From: JBCDBH01 sp039184055
GTDB lineage: Bacteria > Acidobacteriota > Thermoanaerobaculia > Multivoradales > J023
Assembly (NCBI GenBank): GCA_039184055.1
Contig: JBCDBH010000004.1
Coordinates: 1 to 43,158, forward strand
Reading direction: 5' to 3'
DNA length: 43,158 nucleotides
Shown here: piece after piece, positions 23,999-33,109 of the stretch
Position numbering within the stretch: the stretch's first letter is position 1
Layout of the letters: each line of letters begins with the position of its first letter
Position numbers and translations under genes: made by a program
The notes under the pieces: generated by a model
What the model saw: the letters and a program-made list of their open reading frames with translations, nothing else
Databases searched by the model: none
What the model was told of the DNA's origin: nothing

Positions 23999-25332
23999 GC
24001 CAACGCTATTTTGGAACAGACGGCATCCGCGGCGTCTTCGGCCAGCCCCCTTTGGACGAAGCCACCGTACGCACACTCGGCACGTGTCTGGGCGAGCACT
24101 TGGGCTCGGGCACGACGCTCGTACTCGGAGGTGACACCCGGGACTCGACCTCGATTCTCGCCCGGTGGCTGGCTGCTGGCCTGCACGCACGAGACGTGAA
24201 CGTCTGTTTCTTGGGTACCGTGCCGACGCCATGCGTGGCGTACGTGACCCGTACGCTCTCAGCGGCGGCCGGTATTTCGGTCTCGGCTAGCCACAATCCA
24301 CACCCTGACAATGGCATCAAGCTCATCGCGAGCGATGGTTTCAAATGGTCGTCCGCCGACGAGGCCGCTCTCGAAGATGCTCTCCGGGCTCGAGCGGGCA
24401 CAATCGAGACTGCCGACCTTCCCGAGCTCGAAGTCGACGACCGCGCCGTGGCAGGCTACTTCGACTATTTGGCGACCCAACTTCCCGGCACACAGCCCCT
24501 GAGTGGGATGAAAATCGCGCTCGATGCCGCGAACGGCGCGGCCGCCCCGGTCGCCGAAGCCCTGTTTCGACGATTGGGCGCCGAACCGATTCTTCACGGG
24601 GTCACACCAGACGGTTCAAATATCAACCGTGATTGCGGCTCGACCCACCCCAATGCCATGGCCGACCTGACTCGGAACATGGAGTGCGATATCGGCTGCG
24701 CCTTCGACGGTGACGCGGACCGCGTCATCGTCGCGGATGCCACCGGGCGGATTCACGATGGCGACGCCATGCTCTATCTCTGGGCGCGTCAGCTCGACAA
24801 CGAACAGCAGCTACCCCAAAGCACCATCGTCGCGACATCAATGTCGAATCTCGGTCTCCAGGTCGCCCTGGAACGTCATGGGATTCACTTGCAGCGTTGT
24901 GGAGTCGGCGATCGTGAGGTCGTCGCCACTCTGCGACGGGAAGGTCTACGACTGGGTGGTGAGCAATCAGGCCATCTGGTCGATCTCGAGCGTTCGACCA
25001 CCGGTGATGGCCTGTTGACGGCCTTGGTCATGGCTCATGCCATCCGCCAATTCGATCGTCCGCTCGCCCAGCTACTCGAGGGTTTTCGACGATTTCCGCA
25101 GACCTTGATCAACGTGCGGGTGGCAACCAAGCCAGATTTGGCCACCCTACCCGAAGTCGTCGACGTGTGTCATGAGATCGAGGCCGAGCTCGGTGAACAA
25201 GGTCGTCTGGTGTTGCGATATAGCGGCACCGAACCTTTGGCCCGCGTGATGCTCGAAGGACCGGAGCAAGAACACATCGAGCGGCTCGGTCATCGCCTCG
25301 CCGACACGATCCGTGACGCCCTAGGCGAATGA
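23995..25332 (+). CDS. glmM: Phosphoglucosamine mutase
   Basis: 445 residues. It interconverts glucosamine-6-phosphate and glucosamine-1-phosphate on the route to UDP-GlcNAc for peptidoglycan and lipid A. The N-terminus is RYFGTDGIRG. The phosphoserine loop SASHNPHPDNGIK puts the catalytic Ser at 99; the metal loop FDGDADR is at 237-243; GGEQSGH is the sugar loop and RYSGTEPLARVMLEG the phosphate-binding loop. The start overlaps cdaR in ATGA. Confidence 0.97.
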   Translation: MSQRYFGTDGIRGVFGQPPLDEATVRTLGTCLGEHLGSGTTLVLGGDTRDSTSILARWLAAGLHARDVNVCFLGTVPTPCVAYVTRTLSAAAGISVSASHNPHPDNGIKLIASDGFKWSSADEAALEDALRARAGTIETADLPELEVDDRAVAGYFDYLATQLPGTQPLSGMKIALDAANGAAAPVAEALFRRLGAEPILHGVTPDGSNINRDCGSTHPNAMADLTRNMECDIGCAFDGDADRVIVADATGRIHDGDAMLYLWARQLDNEQQLPQSTIVATSMSNLGLQVALERHGIHLQRCGVGDREVVATLRREGLRLGGEQSGHLVDLERSTTGDGLLTALVMAHAIRQFDRPLAQLLEGFRRFPQTLINVRVATKPDLATLPEVVDVCHEIEAELGEQGRLVLRYSGTEPLARVMLEGPEQEHIERLGHRLADTIRDALGE

Positions 25333-25351
25333 GCTAAACGCTCAGCTCCAT

Positions 25352-25570
25352 CTACCGCTCGATTTCGTCCTCGATCACATAGGTGGGTTCGGGCTCGCGG
25401 AAAATGACCACCGTGCTATCGACCGGTAGAAGCACACGATGGATGTTCTTCCCACCGAAAGTGAGCTTGACCTCGTAGAAGCCATGAGGGCTCACCATGA
25501 TCAAGGTACCTTTGCCCCCTTTGATACCCAAGATCTCATTGTGAAGCAGTACGTCCGCCGGTAGATCCAT
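25352..25570 (-). CDS. Small orphan protein of 72 residues
   Basis: I do not recognise it. The 72 residues are mainly predicted beta-strand: ILGIKGGKGTLIMVSPHGFYEVKLTFGGKNIHRVLLP in outline, then VDSTVVIFREPEPTYVIEDEIER. It has no signal peptide, membrane helix or Cys. GGAGGA lies about 7 bp before ATG, so it is likely translated. It starts 30 bp after the sigma54 response regulator on the same strand and is probably its cotranscribed partner. The alternating strands and Gly turns could be a small barrel; that is a guess. Confidence 0.7.
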   Translation of the reverse strand: MDLPADVLLHNEILGIKGGKGTLIMVSPHGFYEVKLTFGGKNIHRVLLPVDSTVVIFREPEPTYVIEDEIER

Positions 25571-25600
25571 TGCTATCGTCCTCCGATCGCGATCACGCGA

Positions 25601-26989
25601 TCAGTTGTGGTAGTGCCCCTGTTCACGATATTCCTTGAGCTTACGCTGCAAGGTTCGCAATCCGATTCCGAGTAGACGCGCCGCATCGGCTCGATGTCCA
25701 CCGGTTCGCTCGAGTGTCTCGAGGATCGCCTGTCGCTCGATATCTTCCATGGTCCGAGCCGTGCCAAAGCGTGGCTGAACCGGCGCGCGACTATCTCCAT
25801 CTTGCGCCGCGCTGCGGATCTCGGCCGGCAACGCTGCTGGTGGAACCTCGCCACCCTGATGAAAAATCACCACATTCTCGACGACGTTCTTGAGCTGGCG
25901 CACATTGCCAGGCCATTGGTGTGCCGATAGAGCGTCGAGCGCCGCGGGTGACCAGCTCATCGGTGGCTTGCCGTGCTCCTCGCAGAAGATCTGCAGGTAG
26001 TGGTCAGCCAGCAGGGCAACATCTCCTTGACGCTGGCGGAGTGGTGGGATTTGTAGCGTTACGACCTTGAGTCGATAGTAGAGATCCTCACGGAATCTCC
26101 CTTCCTCGACCGCTTTCTCGAGGTCCCGGTTGGTCGCCGCGATCAATCGGAAATCCACCGCGATCACATCGCTTCCACCGACCCGCATCACTTGGCGCTC
26201 TTCGAGCACACGCAACAATTTGACTTGAAGCTCTGGGTAGAGCTCGGAAATCTCGTCGAGAAAGAGGGTTCCCCGGTGCGCCAACTCGAATTTGCCGATC
26301 TTGCGACTCACGGCACCGGTGAACGCGCCTCGTTCATGCCCGAAAAGCTCGCTCTCGAGAATGTCCGAGGGAATGGCACCACAGTTGATCGCCAAGAACC
26401 GCTCCTCGGCTCGCGGGCTAGCGACGTGTAGCGCGTTGGCCACCAGCTCCTTTCCCGTTCCGCTCTCACCAATGATCAAGACACTGGAGCGGGTCGGGGC
26501 GACCATCCGCATCTTCTCGAACAACGCCTCCATCGCCTCGGAGTGGCCGATGATGCTCTCGAAACCGAAGCGTTTGTCGAGCATCTGCCGTAAATGCGTG
26601 ACCTCTTCCTTGAGCTGCCGATTCTCGAGCAAATTCATCACCCGCTTCCGCAGCTCATAGAGGTCCACTGGCTTGGTCAGGTAATCATCGGCGCCGACTC
26701 GCATGGCTTCGACCGCCGACTCGACCGAGCCATAGGCGGTCACCAGAATGATCCCGAGTGGGATATCGCGTTTGCGAACCTCCTCGAGAAAACCGATGCC
26801 ATCCATTCCCGGCATTTTGAGATCGGTTACCGCGAGACGCACGCTCGTACCGGTTTCCAAATAGGTAAGCGCATCACGCGCGTCGTCAAAGGTACGGACG
26901 CCCAGTCCCGCTTTTTCGATAGCGATCGCCATCGATTCACGCGAGCCGGTCTCGTCGTCGATCACGATGACGGTAGGTTGTTCAGTCAT
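25601..26989 (-). CDS. Sigma54-dependent response regulator (NtrC family)
   Basis: 462 residues. A receiver domain (1-120) has acidic Asp11/Asp12, phosphoacceptor Asp56 in VTDLKMPG, Thr84 and Lys106. The AAA+ sigma54-interaction domain has Walker A GESGTGKE at 174-181, the sigma54 loop GAFTGA at 221-226, and Walker B LFLDEI near 242-247. The Fis-type helix-turn-helix at the end is RADAARLLGIGLRTLQRKLKEY. All residues for phosphorylation and sigma54 activation are present. No sensor kinase gene is adjacent. The downstream partner is the 72-residue protein. Confidence 0.95.
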   Translation of the reverse strand: MTEQPTVIVIDDETGSRESMAIAIEKAGLGVRTFDDARDALTYLETGTSVRLAVTDLKMPGMDGIGFLEEVRKRDIPLGIILVTAYGSVESAVEAMRVGADDYLTKPVDLYELRKRVMNLLENRQLKEEVTHLRQMLDKRFGFESIIGHSEAMEALFEKMRMVAPTRSSVLIIGESGTGKELVANALHVASPRAEERFLAINCGAIPSDILESELFGHERGAFTGAVSRKIGKFELAHRGTLFLDEISELYPELQVKLLRVLEERQVMRVGGSDVIAVDFRLIAATNRDLEKAVEEGRFREDLYYRLKVVTLQIPPLRQRQGDVALLADHYLQIFCEEHGKPPMSWSPAALDALSAHQWPGNVRQLKNVVENVVIFHQGGEVPPAALPAEIRSAAQDGDSRAPVQPRFGTARTMEDIERQAILETLERTGGHRADAARLLGIGLRTLQRKLKEYREQGHYHN

Positions 26990-27053
26990 GGGAGAACTCG
27001 GTTGATCGGTCTTCGGAGTCAGTCATCACCGCGCCATTGTGGCACAAAGACCC

Positions 27054-29069
27054 TCACTCATCACCGACCAGCTGTCGATACCCAGCCTCATCCAAGACAT
27101 CGACTCCGAGCGACCGAGCCTTGTCGAGCTTGCTACCGGCGTTCTCCCCCGCGATGACAAAGTCTGTCTTGCGAGACACCGAGCTCGACACTTTGGCCCC
27201 AAGGGCCTCGAGTCGTTTCTTGGCGACACCCCGAGCCATCGACAGCGTGCCGGTCAGCACCACGGTCTTGCCGGTTAGAGAACCCTCGGACTCGATCTTC
27301 CGTGGCTGGATCATCGACACACCGACGCCGCGCAAGATGTCGATACGCGCTCGATTATCAGCGTCGTCGAGAAAAAGACGCAGAGACGCGGCGACTTTGG
27401 GTCCGATCTCGGGCACATCCTCGAGCGTCGCTTGATCAGCCGCGAGGATCAAGTCCATGGTCGGCAGGTGATCGGCGAGGATGCGTGCCACCCGTTGACC
27501 GACAAACCGGATCCCGAGGGCGAACAAGAGATGACCGAGCGTTCGCCCCTTGCTGCTCTCGATCTCGGCCAGGACCTTTTCCGCCGAACGCTCGCCCCAG
27601 CCTTCCAGGTCGGCCAAATCCTCGCTCTTCAGACTGTAAAGAGACGTGTAGTCGGCGATCAAGCCGTGACGGAGCAGCTGATCGATCGTCTTCTCTCCCA
27701 GCCCTTCGATGTTCATCGCATCACGAGAAACGAAGTGCTCGATCGATTGCTGAACGATCGCGGAACAACCCGCATTGACACAGCGCAGGGCGACCTCACC
27801 CGGAAGCTGGACGACAGGATGATCGCACTGTGGACACGCCGTCGGAGGAACGAAAAGCCGCACCTTGGCGGGACGTTTGTCGAGATTGACCGCGACCACC
27901 TTGGGAATGATGTCGCCACCCTTCTCGAGGTACACCGTGTCGCCGACCCGAACGTCCTTGCGCGCCAGATCCTCGTAATTGTGCAGCGTGGCACGTTTCA
28001 CCGTGGTACCGGCTAGCTGTACCGGAGCCAACTCGGCAACGGGCGTCAGGGCGCCTGTCCGACCCACCTGGACCTGGATCGCCTCGACCACGGTCTCGAC
28101 CTGTTCAGCGGCGAATTTGTACGCCGTCGCCCAACGAGGTGCCTTGGAGGTGGTGCCGAGCTCGGCGCGGAGGGCCAGATCATCGATCTTGAGCACGACG
28201 CCATCGGTTTCGAATGGCAGATCATGTCGACGCTCACGCCAGTCCGCGATAAATGCCTCGACTTCGTCGATGTCGACACAGCGACGCCAGTGATCCGAAA
28301 CCGGCAAACCGAGCTCCGCCAGTCGATCCAGATGCTCCCCATGGGTCGCGACATCGAGCTCGTCGACACTCTGGAAAATCGCCACACGCAGGCCACGTCG
28401 CGCCACTTCTCGGCTATCGAGCAAACGGATCGAACCCGCGGTCGTATTTCTCGGATTGGCGTAGAGGGGCTCGCCTTGAGCCTCACGCCGACGATTGAGC
28501 TCGACGAAGACATCACGCGGCATGTAGATCTCACCACGCACTTCGAGACGAGACGGCGCGGTCTCCGGGAGCCGCAGCGGCAGATTGCGAATCGTCCGAG
28601 CGTTGACCGTGATGTCGTCCCCGACTCGACCGTTGCCTCGAGTAATCGCCTGGGTCAGCACCCGATCCTGATAGCGCAGCGCGATCGACACGCCATCGAG
28701 CTTGAGCTCGGCGACGAGCGCCAGCGATGCGTCTGGTGCACGTTTCCGTAAACGCTCCAGCCAGGCGCGAACTTCATCGACGTTGTAGGTGTTGTCGAGT
28801 GACAGCATCGGCGGCTCGTGGGTAACCTGATCGAAGCCTTCGATCGGTTCCCCACCGACCCGTTGCGTCGGACTGTCGGCGGACCGTAGGGATGGATAAC
28901 GCGTCTCGATTTCGGCCAGCTCGGCCAGAAGAGAATCGAAGTCGCGGTCACTGATTTCCGGTCGGTTCTCTACGTAGTACAGGTGATTGTGACGCTGCAA
29001 GGCACGACGCAACGAGGCGGCTCGTTCTTCGTCGGCTCGGGCTGGCCGTGACGCGGTCGAGTCGGTCAT
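27054..29069 (-). CDS. ligA: NAD-dependent DNA ligase
   Basis: 671 residues, the usual size. It seals nicks in replication and repair. The N-terminal Ia domain has HNHLYYVENRPEISDRDFD. The adenylated Lys is 123 in ELKLDGVSIALRY. The zinc finger has four Cys (CPQCDHP and RCVNAGC). Helix-hairpin-helix repeats follow (GLGEKTIDQLL, LEGWGERSAEKVL), and a C-terminal BRCT domain starts at GSLTGKTVVLTGTLSMARG. The start is ATG at 29069. Spacing to the neighbouring minus-strand genes is 64-66 bp. Confidence 0.98.
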   Translation of the reverse strand: MTDSTASRPARADEERAASLRRALQRHNHLYYVENRPEISDRDFDSLLAELAEIETRYPSLRSADSPTQRVGGEPIEGFDQVTHEPPMLSLDNTYNVDEVRAWLERLRKRAPDASLALVAELKLDGVSIALRYQDRVLTQAITRGNGRVGDDITVNARTIRNLPLRLPETAPSRLEVRGEIYMPRDVFVELNRRREAQGEPLYANPRNTTAGSIRLLDSREVARRGLRVAIFQSVDELDVATHGEHLDRLAELGLPVSDHWRRCVDIDEVEAFIADWRERRHDLPFETDGVVLKIDDLALRAELGTTSKAPRWATAYKFAAEQVETVVEAIQVQVGRTGALTPVAELAPVQLAGTTVKRATLHNYEDLARKDVRVGDTVYLEKGGDIIPKVVAVNLDKRPAKVRLFVPPTACPQCDHPVVQLPGEVALRCVNAGCSAIVQQSIEHFVSRDAMNIEGLGEKTIDQLLRHGLIADYTSLYSLKSEDLADLEGWGERSAEKVLAEIESSKGRTLGHLLFALGIRFVGQRVARILADHLPTMDLILAADQATLEDVPEIGPKVAASLRLFLDDADNRARIDILRGVGVSMIQPRKIESEGSLTGKTVVLTGTLSMARGVAKKRLEALGAKVSSSVSRKTDFVIAGENAGSKLDKARSLGVDVLDEAGYRQLVGDE

Positions 29070-29135
29070 GACCGCGATCCTACCGGACTGTTACATCAAG
29101 CACCGCCATCTCCAGCACCGCCGCCCTCCTCACCA

Positions 29136-29600
29136 TCAACTCTCAGTGTGGAGCAACGATCGCGAGGCGTCGACACGGTGCGAGAAGATACGCGCCACGT
29201 CACGTGCCACCCAAGGACGCACCAGCCGTCCTCCCCAGGCGCGCCAGTAGACCCGATCGACGACCCGAACCCCACCAGCTTCGGGCTCGAAGTAGTGCTC
29301 GTGACGCCAGTGCCGATACGGTCCGCGCCGCTGCTCGTAGGTGAACACCTGCATCGGCTGCCAATCGACGATGCGGCTCGTCCAGCGAAGCGGAAGCCCG
29401 CGCCATCGCAACCGATAGTCGATATCGACACCGACATCGAGTCGTGCGGGCACCGCATCCGGGGCGAAATCCAGCCAGTCAGGCGTCGACCGGGTCAGGT
29501 TGTTCACGTTGGTGAAGAATTCCCACACCCTTTCGAGTGGCTCATCGAGCCAGAACTCGATCTCATAGTGCTGCATCGATTTCGATCGAGTCGTGCTCAT
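29136..29600 (-). CDS. SRPBCC-fold (START-like) lipid/ligand-binding protein
   Basis: 154 residues from ATG at 29600, which overlaps the upstream methyltransferase stop in ATGA. The start YEIEFWLDEPLERVWEFFTNVNNLTRSTPDWL is typical of the polyketide-cyclase/SRPBCC superfamily, as is the late VVDRVYWRAWGG. These proteins form a hydrophobic cavity. The same kind of domain forms the N-terminus of the first protein of this operon (35205-36593). It is the last gene of the lipid operon. The ligand is unknown; a hydrophobic intermediate is likely from context. Confidence 0.82.
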   Translation of the reverse strand: MSTTRSKSMQHYEIEFWLDEPLERVWEFFTNVNNLTRSTPDWLDFAPDAVPARLDVGVDIDYRLRWRGLPLRWTSRIVDWQPMQVFTYEQRRGPYRHWRHEHYFEPEAGGVRVVDRVYWRAWGGRLVRPWVARDVARIFSHRVDASRSLLHTES

Positions 29601-30655
29601 CGTCGTGCGAACCGGTAATGGGCGACCATCCACTCCTCGCCTTCTCGATACCCGAAGAGCTCGGCACAGGCCATGAAAAAGAGGCGCCAATAGGTCCACC
29701 ATCGCCGATGGTCCGAGCCGTAGACGTCCGCGAAGATCGGCTCGAGGGCTTTTCGATGGCGATCCATATTCGCCAACCAAGCGTCGGATGTGCGCTGGTA
29801 ATGCTGACCGTTGACCAGCCACTGAGACTCGAGCCCAAAGGGCCGTTCAGAGTCGAGCGCCGCGAAGGCGAGTAGGAGGCTCGCCGACGGCATCATGCCA
29901 CCCGCGAAGAAGTGCTCGGCCATCCAATCGTCACGCCCCTCTCGGCCATACGGATACGCTGACCGGCGGTGGCAGAAGATGTGTACGAAGAGCTTGCCAT
30001 CGTCATGGAGCCACGAGCCGAGACGCGCAAAAAGCCGCTCGTAGTTGCGCACGTGCTCGAACATCTCCACGGACACGATGCGGTCGAACGTTCCTTCGGG
30101 CGCAAAGTCATTGATGTCGGCCGTTTCCACCGTCACGTTCGACAAGCCGCGACGTGCGGCTTCACCGAGAATATGCTCGCGCTGCGTCGCCGAGTTCGAT
30201 ACTGCCACGATGGACGAGCTCGGTAGCCGCTCGGCCATCCACAACGTCAGTGATCCCCAGCCACAACCGAGCTCGAGAATCCGTTGACCGTCGACGAGGT
30301 CGGCCCGACGAAAGGTCAGATCGAGCATGGATTTCTCGGCCTGATCGAGGTCGTCGATACCGGGTCCCCACCATGCCGAGCTGTACTTCAAATGCTCACC
30401 GAGAACCATGCGAAAGAACTCGGTGGGAAGCTCGTAGTGCTGCTCGTTGGCGGTGTCGGTGGCCAACGCGATCGGACTCTTTCGAAGCTCGGCGATCAAT
30501 TCGTCTCGGCGTCGACCGCGCTCGATCGGGTCATCATGATCCTCACGTTTCAACGTATCGGCCAGACGATTGCGTATGCCGACTCGCACGAGCGGATCCG
30601 GAACCAAGCCTCGATCGAGTAAGAGCCAAGGAAGCTGCGACCACATCAACAACAT
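29597..30655 (-). CDS. SAM-dependent methyltransferase, CFA synthase/coclaurine N-methyltransferase-like
   Basis: 352 residues. The SAM-binding motif is ILELGCGWGSLTLWMAERL. The pattern around it (HYELPTEFF, VLGEHLKYSSAWW, VSVEMFEHVRNYERLF, VHIFCHRRSAYPY, HFFAGGMMPS, WLVNGQHYQRTSDAWL) matches the plant coclaurine N-methyltransferase-like branch of the cyclopropane-fatty-acid synthase superfamily. The Cys of the YSCAYW motif of CFA synthases is Ser here. ATG at 30655 shares a base with the upstream stop (TGATG) and has AGGAGGTG before it, so I reject a start further upstream. It is the second methyltransferase in the operon, with a probably different substrate. Confidence 0.85.
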   Translation of the reverse strand: MLLMWSQLPWLLLDRGLVPDPLVRVGIRNRLADTLKREDHDDPIERGRRRDELIAELRKSPIALATDTANEQHYELPTEFFRMVLGEHLKYSSAWWGPGIDDLDQAEKSMLDLTFRRADLVDGQRILELGCGWGSLTLWMAERLPSSSIVAVSNSATQREHILGEAARRGLSNVTVETADINDFAPEGTFDRIVSVEMFEHVRNYERLFARLGSWLHDDGKLFVHIFCHRRSAYPYGREGRDDWMAEHFFAGGMMPSASLLLAFAALDSERPFGLESQWLVNGQHYQRTSDAWLANMDRHRKALEPIFADVYGSDHRRWWTYWRLFFMACAELFGYREGEEWMVAHYRFARR

Positions 30656-31032
30656 CACTCCACCTCCTGAGCTGCCGCTCGTCGACCCAACACCAGGGTG
30701 GCCCAATCGCCAGGCTGGTGACGAGCCAAGGCCATCAACGCATACACGGCGATCGCGAAATTACCGGTCGTCAACACGGCGACCAGCCAAGCGAGTCGAG
30801 ACCACCAGCTACGCTCGCGATAGGCCATCCACAGCCAAACCGTGAAGAAGGCGAAATAGGCATCCGCAAAGAGCGCTTTGCCCCACGGATCCGCCCACAC
30901 CTCAGCCGCCGCCGTGAACACATCACGGTCCAAGCTCGCCCGGATGGTGATGCCGAGCATGGCGAGGAAAATCAGTACGTAAACCAGAATGAGCAAACGA
31001 CGCACGAAGCGAGTCTCCTGAGCGATTGACAT
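30655..31032 (-). CDS. Small membrane protein, DUF1475-like
   Basis: 125 residues with three hydrophobic helices: LLILVYVLIFLAMLGITI, the ALFADAYFAFFTVWLWMAY segment, and LAWLVAVLTTGNFAIAVYAL. The central WADPWGKALFADAYFAFFTVWLWMAYRERSWW pattern resembles what I recall of the DUF1475 family; I could not confirm this. ATG at 31032 shares a base with the CFA synthase stop (TGATG); a TTG at 31035 is the alternative. It lies between two methyltransferase genes and may anchor or partner them at the membrane, which is inference. Confidence 0.78.
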   Translation of the reverse strand: MSIAQETRFVRRLLILVYVLIFLAMLGITIRASLDRDVFTAAAEVWADPWGKALFADAYFAFFTVWLWMAYRERSWWSRLAWLVAVLTTGNFAIAVYALMALARHQPGDWATLVLGRRAAAQEVE

Positions 31033-32300
31033 CAACGAACGAGGGCTTGGAGTGGATACGGCCCACGATGACGGCTTCGAGCGAGCAACACCTGGACGTC
31101 ACTGATCGACCGCTCGAGAAAACCACCTTCGCAATAGCAAAAGTAGTAGCGCCACATACGCTCGAACCGCTCGCCAAAGCCGAGCTCGCGTACGGTATCG
31201 ATCTGCATCTCGAACCGCTCGCGCCACAGACGTAGGGTCTCCGCGTAATGCAGCCCGATGTCTTCGAGCTGTACCGCCGTGAAATCACTTCCTTTGGCGA
31301 TCGCTTCGGTAAGCGCGCCCACGGACGGCAGCGCACTACCCGGAAAAATGTAGCGCTGAATGAAATCGACCGACTGGCTCGCGTCCACGAAGTGTCGGTC
31401 AGCGATGGTGATGGCCTGCAACAGCATCAAGCCGTCGTCACGGAGCCGCGCCGCGCACGCACGGAAGAACTCACTGAGATTGTCGAGTCCCACCGCTTCG
31501 ATCATCTCGATCGAAACCAGCTTGTCGAACGAACCCTCGAGATGACGATAGTCCTTTTCGAGTACCGTCACTCGATCCTCGAGACCCGCCTCGCGGATCC
31601 GCTGCCGCGCCAGATGTGCTTGAGCGGGCGAGATCGTCGTCGTGGTCACGCGGCAACCGTGCTTCCGAGCGGCGTAGAGAGCAAAGCCTCCCCAGCCCGT
31701 ACCGATCTCGAGCACGTGATCACGTGGCACCAGATCGAGCTTTTGACAGACGCGCTCCAGCTTGGCCTCCGCCGCGTCGTCCAACGACATACGCTCGTCC
31801 TCGAAGATCGCGCACGAGTACATCAGGTTGCGATCGAGGAAAAGGGAGAAGAAGTCGTTACCCAAGTCGTAGTGCGCCATGATGTTGCGCTGACTGCCAC
31901 GACGAGTGTTGCGACGCAAGGCGTGCGCGAGCCGACGAATGGGCAAGATCAGCTGCGCTCCCCCACGATCGAAACCCTGCAATACGTCTTGATTGCGGGC
32001 GAGGAGCCGAACCACCGACACCAGATCTTCGGTTTCCCATTCCCCGGCCAAATACGATTCGGCGGCTCCGAGCGCGCCGCTCATCAGCACGCGGGCGTAA
32101 CAGCTCGGATCACGGATTTCGATCGTCGCTTCCAGGCCGTCGGTATCCGGTCGGCCAAATCGATGCTCACCACGAGCGTCGATCATGTGCAACACCCCGT
32201 ATTCGAGCTGCTTGAGCCGCCCATGAAGGAAGTGCCGCGCCGGCATCCAACGTAGAAGACGATTCCGGGGTTTGCGCTCTACCACTTCGGCGACGTTCAC
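31032..32300 (-). CDS. cfa: Cyclopropane-fatty-acyl-phospholipid synthase
   Basis: 422 residues. Canonical enzymes methylenate double bonds of membrane phospholipid acyl chains using SAM. Motifs are MAHYDLGNDFFSLFLDRNLMYSCAIF (with the active-site Cys), LEIGTGWGGFALYAA (SAM site), VSIEMIEAVG, FIQRYIFPGSALPS and YCEGGF near the C-terminus. The start is GTG at 32300 with GAGGAGG upstream, overlapping the DUF1365 stop by 4 bp. The linkage to an FAD amine-oxidase-like gene, DUF1365 and a MerR regulator recurs in Gram-negative bacteria as a stress- or light-linked set. Other modifications of unsaturated acyl chains are possible. Confidence 0.93.
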   Translation of the reverse strand: MNVAEVVERKPRNRLLRWMPARHFLHGRLKQLEYGVLHMIDARGEHRFGRPDTDGLEATIEIRDPSCYARVLMSGALGAAESYLAGEWETEDLVSVVRLLARNQDVLQGFDRGGAQLILPIRRLAHALRRNTRRGSQRNIMAHYDLGNDFFSLFLDRNLMYSCAIFEDERMSLDDAAEAKLERVCQKLDLVPRDHVLEIGTGWGGFALYAARKHGCRVTTTTISPAQAHLARQRIREAGLEDRVTVLEKDYRHLEGSFDKLVSIEMIEAVGLDNLSEFFRACAARLRDDGLMLLQAITIADRHFVDASQSVDFIQRYIFPGSALPSVGALTEAIAKGSDFTAVQLEDIGLHYAETLRLWRERFEMQIDTVRELGFGERFERMWRYYFCYCEGGFLERSISDVQVLLARSRHRGPYPLQALVR

Positions 32301-33109
32301 GACTCCACCCTCCTCGAGCTCGTAGTCTTGGGCCGCTCATCGGGATGCGGCACATACGGCAATCGTTTGATCAGAAAAAGACGCGCCGCCTGCAGATAGA
32401 TCCAGGCAAACACGCGCATCGTCATGAACGGATAGCGCACCACGATCGTGGTCAATCGTCTCGGCGTGATGGCGCGACGTTCGAGCACCAAGGTAGCGTC
32501 GAAGATCTCCTCACCTTCTTCGACATTGTCCATATGAACGACCAGCCGTTCCCCAGGGACGGTCAGACGCCATCGGTACCGCTGTTCCATGTGCATGAAG
32601 GGCGAAACGTGGAAGACCTTTTCCATGTCGACATCGACGACGCCGTCACCATTCGCCGCGCAGTCTCGAGCGGGAACGACATAGGCGTGACGCTCGTCCC
32701 AAGGCGTATTGGTCACCTCGGCTACAATGACTTGGAGCCTTTCGTCAGGGTCGAAACAGTAGTAGAAGCTGACCGGATTCATACGGAAACCGAAGGTTCT
32801 CAGGTGCGTGAGCAAGCGGATCGGTCCACTCGGACACCAACCGAGGCGTTCGGTTACGAGGTTGCGCACCGCGACGTCGAGCGGCACATCCGTGGGCCGA
32901 AGATAATCGTCACGGCGAAATCGTATCGGCGCGGGTCGACGTGCCGACCACAGCAGATGGCGATCGAAGAGCTCCGGTAGGTCCGCCAAGTCGAGGTAGG
33001 TCATGAACACCGGATAGCGAAAGTGGTTGACCTTGGGTCGGTGTCGTCGATGACGTACCCAGCCTTCATAGAGGGCGCTGGTGTCGCTCAGCGTAGCGGC
33101 ATGGGCCAT
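32297..33109 (-). CDS. DUF1365 family protein
   Basis: 270 residues. The start ALYEGWVRHRRHRPKVNHFRY and the core LTHLRTFGFRMNPVSFYYCFD plus VIVAEVTNTPWDERHAYV are hallmark DUF1365 segments. MHMEQRYRWRL (with FHVSPFMHM before it) also fits. The biochemical function of the family is unsettled; it is almost always adjacent to CFA synthase and the FAD protein. ATG at 33109 has GAGGTGG upstream and shares a base with the stop of the preceding gene; GTG at 33112 is an alternative. Confidence 0.92.
   Translation of the reverse strand: MAHAATLSDTSALYEGWVRHRRHRPKVNHFRYPVFMTYLDLADLPELFDRHLLWSARRPAPIRFRRDDYLRPTDVPLDVAVRNLVTERLGWCPSGPIRLLTHLRTFGFRMNPVSFYYCFDPDERLQVIVAEVTNTPWDERHAYVVPARDCAANGDGVVDVDMEKVFHVSPFMHMEQRYRWRLTVPGERLVVHMDNVEEGEEIFDATLVLERRAITPRRLTTIVVRYPFMTMRVFAWIYLQAARLFLIKRLPYVPHPDERPKTTSSRRVES

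Noticed and set aside
31248..32255. Open frame of 335 codons on the plus strand opposite the CFA synthase gene
   Set aside because: It is antisense to a clear CFA synthase and has no recognisable domain.
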